A stretch of DNA of 64,000 nucleotides from Dipodascopsis uninucleata var. uninucleata (Eukaryota > Ascomycota > Lipomycetes > Lipomycetales > Lipomycetaceae), in the NCBI GenBank assembly GCA_030568195.1, contig JAJLTO010000002.1, forward strand, positions 1,178,001-1,242,000, in the 5' to 3' direction. Shown here piece by piece: positions 59,366 through 64,000 of this stretch (within the stretch, counting starts at the first letter, position 1; each line of letters opens with the position of its first letter). The notes under the pieces were generated by a model, which saw only the letters and a program-made list of their open reading frames with translations, did no database searches and was not told the origin of the DNA. The position numbers and the translations under genes were made by a program.

Positions 59366-61405
59366 ATGGCGCCTAAATCTTCACCAAGAATCGGAGGAAC
59401 GATAAGCCCGGATGACTATTACATCAAGCAACAGCGAATAGGTGGAGGAAGTTTTGGCAACGTGTATAAAGCGTGAGTTTCAATATAAGTACTTTAGTTA
59501 GAGCGCAGTTTGTCGTTTGCAGGTTTAAGCTGACTAGTGTGGGGAAACACCTACCTTTATAGATTGGACAAGAAAACGGGGAAGCCCGTTGCCATTAAGG
59601 TCATTGATCTGGAATCTGCTGAAGATGATGTTGAAGATATAATACAAGAGATTAATATTCTCAGTCAGATGAATTCGCCGTATGTAACAAAATACTTTGG
59701 CAGTTATTTAAGTGGTGCGAATCTATGGATTGTAATGGAATACTGCGCTGGTGGATCATGCGCAGATTTGGTACGTTGAGAGTGCGAATCAACAAAATTA
59801 TCTTTATCTATTGTTCGATGTCAATTGATAAATGATCTAGTTCAAATTACTGACAAGAGTTAAATGTGTAGCTAAAAGCTGGGGCTATTCCGGAAGAATA
59901 CATCGCAATAATTATAAAGGAAATCTTAAAGGGAATTGGTTACTTACATGCTGAACGCAAGATTCATCGGGATATTAAAGCTGCCAACATCTTACTGACG
60001 TCAAACGGTGAGATCAAGCTGGCAGACTTTGGTGTCAGTGGTCAGTTAACAGCAACCATGACAAAGAAGCATACCTTTGTGGGAACACCGGTGAGTATGC
60101 TATATTAAAAATCGGTTCTATAATGTAGAATGAAGAATCTTAAACTAATAGTATTCCTACGATTATTATCCTCAGTTTTGGATGGCACCGGAGGTTATAA
60201 AACAGTCAGGCTATGACGCAAAGGCAGATATTTGGTCTCTCGGAATTACAGCTATTGAACTTGCAAAAGGTGAACCGCCTTATTCTGACCTCCATCCTAT
60301 GAAGGTCCTCTTCTTAATTCCTAAGAATCCACCTCCCACATTAGAAGGTGATTTTTCGCGTTCTTTTAAAGACTTCGTCGAACTTTGTTTAAAAAAGGAT
60401 CCTCAACAGCGTCCAACAGCAAAAGATTTGCTAAAGAGTCGATTTATTAGAAGTGCAAAGAAACCATCCCAGCTGACAGACTTGATTTCTCGCAAAGAGA
60501 CGTGGCTAGCCGATGCCAGAAAGAAAGGGCAAATAGGCAGAGACGAGAACTTTGATGATATCGAAAATAGCCTCGGTGTTAACACTGGAAAGCAATCATT
60601 GTGGGATTTTGAGACTATCAAGCCTAGTGCACAGCTAAATCCTGCAGCTACACTACGTGAGCAATTCAATACTATCAGAAGTGCTCAGCCAGTGAAGAAG
60701 GCTTATCAACAGCAATCACAACTAGTCTACCAGAACCAAGCTCTCTCTAAATCGTCTTCGAGAGATAAACAAGAAAGGAATGTACCGAAAGCCAATAGAC
60801 ATGCATCTGGCTCAACCATACCTATGGTCCCAATCGCAACTAGACTTCAGCTTGTACAAGAGGCATCTGAAGGACCAAATGTACAGCAAATACTGTCTAA
60901 ACTCGATCTGAATAATTCTCCATCTTCTAATGGATCAGGAATTCAAGAAGTTAGTAATTCTCCGATTCTCAATACTCCAAAACAGCCTCATGATGCTGCA
61001 GTTCACGAACATTTGTTCACTCCAACAAGCTCTGCAAGAGTTTTACATACTCCTCAGGCACTTCAAAATTTGGTTATAACTGATGATGATGACTTTTATG
61101 CAGAAGAAGATATGCTAAATGCTGGCCGACTTGATAGCGTCAATTTGCGTACTGGTGGTGATGATGATGACGATGATGGCGCCTACTTTGATGTGGATGA
61201 AGAAGAACCTATTGGTATATTCGAGGGTTTGATACTGCCAGCATTATCTGAGCTGGAGAAGCGCGCGCGCACCGAGAAGACAAGAGGCGTTGTCAGAAAG
61301 CTTAGAAAGTCAATTGAAGCGGCAGAAGCGGAAGAGCCAGGTATTGGTGAAACATTCGTAGAAGAAATTTGGCGCGGTTTACGTACAGTTCATATAGTCG
61401 ATTAA
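59366..61405 (+). CDS. GCK-III Ste20-type protein kinase (Kic1/Nak1/Sps1/Sid1 group)
   Basis: Germinal-centre-III Ser/Thr kinase. Exons are 59366-59472, 59563-59770, 59872-60090 and 60176-61405; 587 residues. Kinase motifs: [73 protein letters not shown] (GCK activation loop) and [19 protein letters not shown] disordered linker is followed by a C-terminal helical tail (about residues 525-585, [11 protein letters not shown]..., [15 protein letters not shown]). This resembles the CCM3-binding tail of MST3/MST4 kinases. In fungi this group contains Kic1/Nak1 (RAM/MOR upstream of Cbk1/Orb6), Sps1 and Sid1; the sequence alone does not choose between them. Confidence 0.92.
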
Positions 61406-61987
61406 TGTATTAAATTGCGCCTAATTTCGATTTTATTTGAAACGCCATCTGCTTCACTGCATTAACAATAAAATATTCGTCATCTTAGTATATTCATGAG
61501 TTTCTGATGCGAGCAATTAGCAGCAGCAGAGGACCTGGAGATATTCGCATATATAGGTTGCCGGTGAGCTGGACCGTCTGTTTAAATTTCAGCAATGCTT
61601 TATATTTGGGTTACTCAGATAACAAAAGGTATTGAATTCAATCATAAGAACCAATGCTTGTGTCAAGAGTTGGATATAGATATTGGAGTTAGGTACTTTC
61701 GCATTTGTTCGTTTGAAGTAGTAGATACTCATTCTTTCATTAATCTTCTATTGAATGTCATTGTTTATTAACTATTTCTGCTGTAAACTGTAAACTGCTA
61801 ACAGCAATGTACAAATAATATAGTTAGATCATGTATGAAGGAAATTGGGTTTCCATTTGAGTATGCGCATGCTTTATGTAATATAAAATGCCATCAGTAT
61901 TTTTTAATTTGCTAGGAGAGTGTAGTGACTTCATACTATCATAATATCCAAATACTGTTTAGACAAGTATTATGATTCCAAAATTTC
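61406..61987. other. Convergent region between kinase and PXR1
   Basis: 582 bp of 3' UTR-type AT-rich sequence. Nothing else seen. Confidence 0.5.
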
Positions 61988-63061
61988 CTACTTCACTTTT
62001 CTCCCTTCTTTCTTTTCCTTTTCCTTTTTCCTTTCTTCTCTTTCATCTTTTCTCTTGACTTTTTCTTTTATTGCTTCTCTTTCTTTTCTCCCTTCTTTTC
62101 CTTCTCTTCCTTCCTTCTTTTCTTTCTTTTCTTTCTTCTCTCTCTTTTCTTTCTTCTCTCTCTTCTCTCTCTTCTCTTTCTTCTCTTTCTTCTCTTTCTT
62201 CTCTTTCTTCTCTCTCTTCTCTCTCTCTCTTCTCTCTTTCTCCCTCTTCTCTTTCTTTTTTTTCTTCTCTCTTTCCTCTCCCTTCTTCCCCCTCCGCTTC
62301 TCTTCGTAAATTATATCATCGTCTTTGCGCTTGCGCTTGTGACTCTTCTTTAGAGCCAGCGAATTGTCCGTATTATCGAAAGATGCTACATTGTCATTGA
62401 CATCGTCACTTGCTGATGAGTCAGACGGCGATTCTATAATATTAACCTCCTTTGTCTTCTCATTATTTAGTTCTAATGTACGACCTTTGATCGTAGCTCC
62501 AAGTCTCTCACCCAAGACAAATTGAACTCTAGAACCCCATTTTCCAATCTTATTGTAGGTTTGACGAATCTTTGTCTCTGTCTCCCAAATAGACCTCTCT
62601 TCTTGACTCGTCGAATTTGACTTCATAGAGGTATCTTTTGTATTATCATTATTCAGTCTATTTAGTAGTTCTTGAAAGGAATCAAGTCCTGGAGCCCAGC
62701 TATCTGCATCTTGTGCAGCTTTGGCAATACTAGCACCAAGACCAAGATTGTCATCTTTTAATTTGATTTTCACATGTGTAGTTATAGCTGTGGACGCTGC
62801 TGTAAGACCCAATCCTGTTCCAGGGGCCCAACCAAGAGTTTCCAAATGTTTTCTACCGAATCTGTTCATGTCTATATAATTTAAGATGTTAGCTTTTTGT
62901 AATGCTAAAAGAATATAGTAATTGTAATGAGTTTTTCTACTCATTTATCTTCCAACTTTGGATCATCTAAAAAACAGATCAATATTACCATTCGCCCATT
63001 CGGTGTTTCTAGGATCATAACCAATCTTTTGGCGTTTACGAGGACCTGCCAGACCAACCAT
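61988..63061 (-). CDS. PXR1: G-patch nucleolar protein Pxr1 (PINX1)
   Basis: Cofactor of RNA helicase Prp43 in rRNA and snoRNA processing; human PINX1 also inhibits telomerase. Exons 62989-63061 and 61988-62871 give 318 residues (yeast 271). The N-terminus LAGPRKRQKIGYDPRNTEWAN joins DMNRFGRKHLETLGW, and the G-patch continues APGTGLGLTAAST and KDDNLGLGASIAK. A conserved block IGKWGSRVQFVLGERLGATI follows. The tail (about residues 215-318) is almost wholly Lys/Glu/Arg, encoded by a pure polypurine tract at 62000-62300, and fits the known KKE/D tail. The intron splits an Asp codon just after WAN. Confidence 0.95.
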
Positions 63062-63439
63062 TTGCCTTATTTATCTATGATTCTATATTGATCAAATAAT
63101 ATCAATTTAGATATGAAATCGAGCTCGTCATACGTTCTAGTCTTTATAAATAAAGAACATAAAATTTTGAGGATTTTTTTAATGGAAATGGTTGCTATAC
63201 CCTAACCCGATAATTGAACTTCGATTTATAATCTTAACGAGCTGCTGACTTTTTATAATTCATCTTCTCACAAAGTAAAGTAATATAATTTATTTAATAT
63301 ATACAAAAAGCCCAGTAAACCTTATTCCCAGTAACTTGATTGCATTATCCCTAACATAATACAAATTTATACGAATTATAAATAAATCCAAACATAAAAT
63401 CTGGAATGAACAGTTCAAACACGAATCGTGTTATGTCGT
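63062..63439. promoter_or_regulatory. PXR1 promoter with a telomere-like motif
   Basis: Contains ACCCTAACCC at 63199-63208, one and a half TTAGGG units. It also has an AAAATTTTGA block near 63161 resembling RRPE. It lies between the PXR1 start and the 3' end of the next gene. Confidence 0.45.
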
Positions 63440-64000
63440 CTATTGCTTAAGAAGTGCATCCCAACTATTCCAAGTATCAGACTGCTCCATTTGTGCAGCA
63501 AAATTAAATAATTCTTCCGAAGTAGCTTCGTCCATCTGTGCCAGGTTCAGAGTGAGCCCTTGATTAAAATCAAAATCGCCATCTACAGTTCCTACAGTCG
63601 AAAAATTTGTTAGATCAGTCACATTAGATGGAGATGTCCTATCAGATACGGCAGAAGCCATGAAACTCGACTTTAAATCTCCAGTAAACGAACCACTAGA
63701 CAGCGAGTCATAAGGTAGTTCTGATATTTCGGATGTAAGTGAGATTGAATTAAACGGATGAAGGCTGATGTTGTCATCAGGTGTTTCAGCACTGGTCCTT
63801 CGACTCTTCAGAGCAGTTTGCTTTGACGCATATGAATCATCATCTGATGCGAGCTGCTTTCTCAAATCGGGCGTCGATCTTGAATTTCCATTTCCGAGCT
63901 GGTTGGCAATCTCCAAGAGACTCATCGCTGTTATATTGACATCATCCTGCACGTCCCCCTGAGCATTACTGACTTTAACTAACGATTCGTACTCCGGAGA
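63440..64000 (-). CDS. C-terminal part of an unrecognised protein (5' beyond window)
   Basis: Open from the window edge to the stop, 186 residues. Acidic, Ser/Thr/Asp-rich and probably disordered, with short helical ends such as AMSLLEIANQLG and SEELFNFAAQMEQSDTWNSWDALL. No domain or localisation signal is recognised. The frame has no stop up to the window end, so this is the 3' end of a longer gene on the minus strand. Confidence 0.75.
   Translation of the reverse strand, partial: SPEYESLVKVSNAQGDVQDDVNITAMSLLEIANQLGNGNSRSTPDLRKQLASDDDSYASKQTALKSRRTSAETPDDNISLHPFNSISLTSEISELPYDSLSSGSFTGDLKSSFMASAVSDRTSPSNVTDLTNFSTVGTVDGDFDFNQGLTLNLAQMDEATSEELFNFAAQMEQSDTWNSWDALLKQ

Noticed and set aside
62055-62400. 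Ser/Phe/Leu-rich ORFs on the plus strand
   Set aside because: Antisense of the Lys/Glu-rich PXR1 tail polypurine tract.

Overview
The window is eukaryotic, gene-dense and intron-rich, and reads as an ascomycete fungus. Twenty protein genes are supported. Most have 1-4 short introns (about 45-130 nt) with GTAAGT-like donors and CTAAC/CTGAC-like branch sites. Conserved leucines in LSM8 and MOB2 are encoded by CTG, so the CTG-serine yeasts are unlikely. The intron density, the paired YPR-type domain protein and the ubiquitin-like coiled-coil protein suggest an early-diverging Saccharomycotina or a Taphrinomycotina species rather than a Saccharomyces relative; this is an inference. I saw no tRNA, rRNA, CRISPR array, transposon or virus-derived element.

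Layout. 1-12 kb: MOB2 (+, 5' end cut by the window), LSM8 (-), GLE1 (+), SSD1 (+), OGG1 (-). 12-16 kb: a DAL5-family transporter (-), then 2.4 kb with only weak open frames. 16-25.6 kb: a Set3-tail-like gene (+), then SSF1 (-), RRP3 (+) and HRR25 (-), three genes linked to ribosome assembly. 28.4-29.5 kb: a GRAM-domain protein with PY motifs (-). 29.5-42.1 kb: a 12.5-kb stretch with only one small secreted-protein ORF but several structured sequences. 42.1-44 kb: a protein with two YPR/QRAVD-type domains. 45.7-47.6 kb: the mitochondrial ADP/ATP carrier AAC. 48.9-52.4 kb: a large disordered, coiled-coil, ubiquitin-like protein. 53.3-64 kb: MDM20 (+), UBX5 (+), a GCK-III kinase (+), PXR1 (-) and the 3' end of an unrecognised gene (-).

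How the genes relate. MOB2, SSD1 and a GCK-III kinase (Kic1/Nak1-like at subfamily level) belong to, or are targets of, the RAM/MOR polarity network. SSF1, RRP3, PXR1 and HRR25 act in ribosome biogenesis; SSF1 and RRP3 share a 288-bp divergent promoter with RRPE-like elements. GLE1 and LSM8 serve mRNA export and RNA processing. AAC has an inverted pair of CCAAT boxes and a cluster of AACCCT motifs upstream.

Exon boundaries were inferred by hand from splice signals, reading phase and family conservation. Nearly all multi-exon models sum to an exact multiple of three; the 5' ends of OGG1 and of the coiled-coil gene are the least certain.
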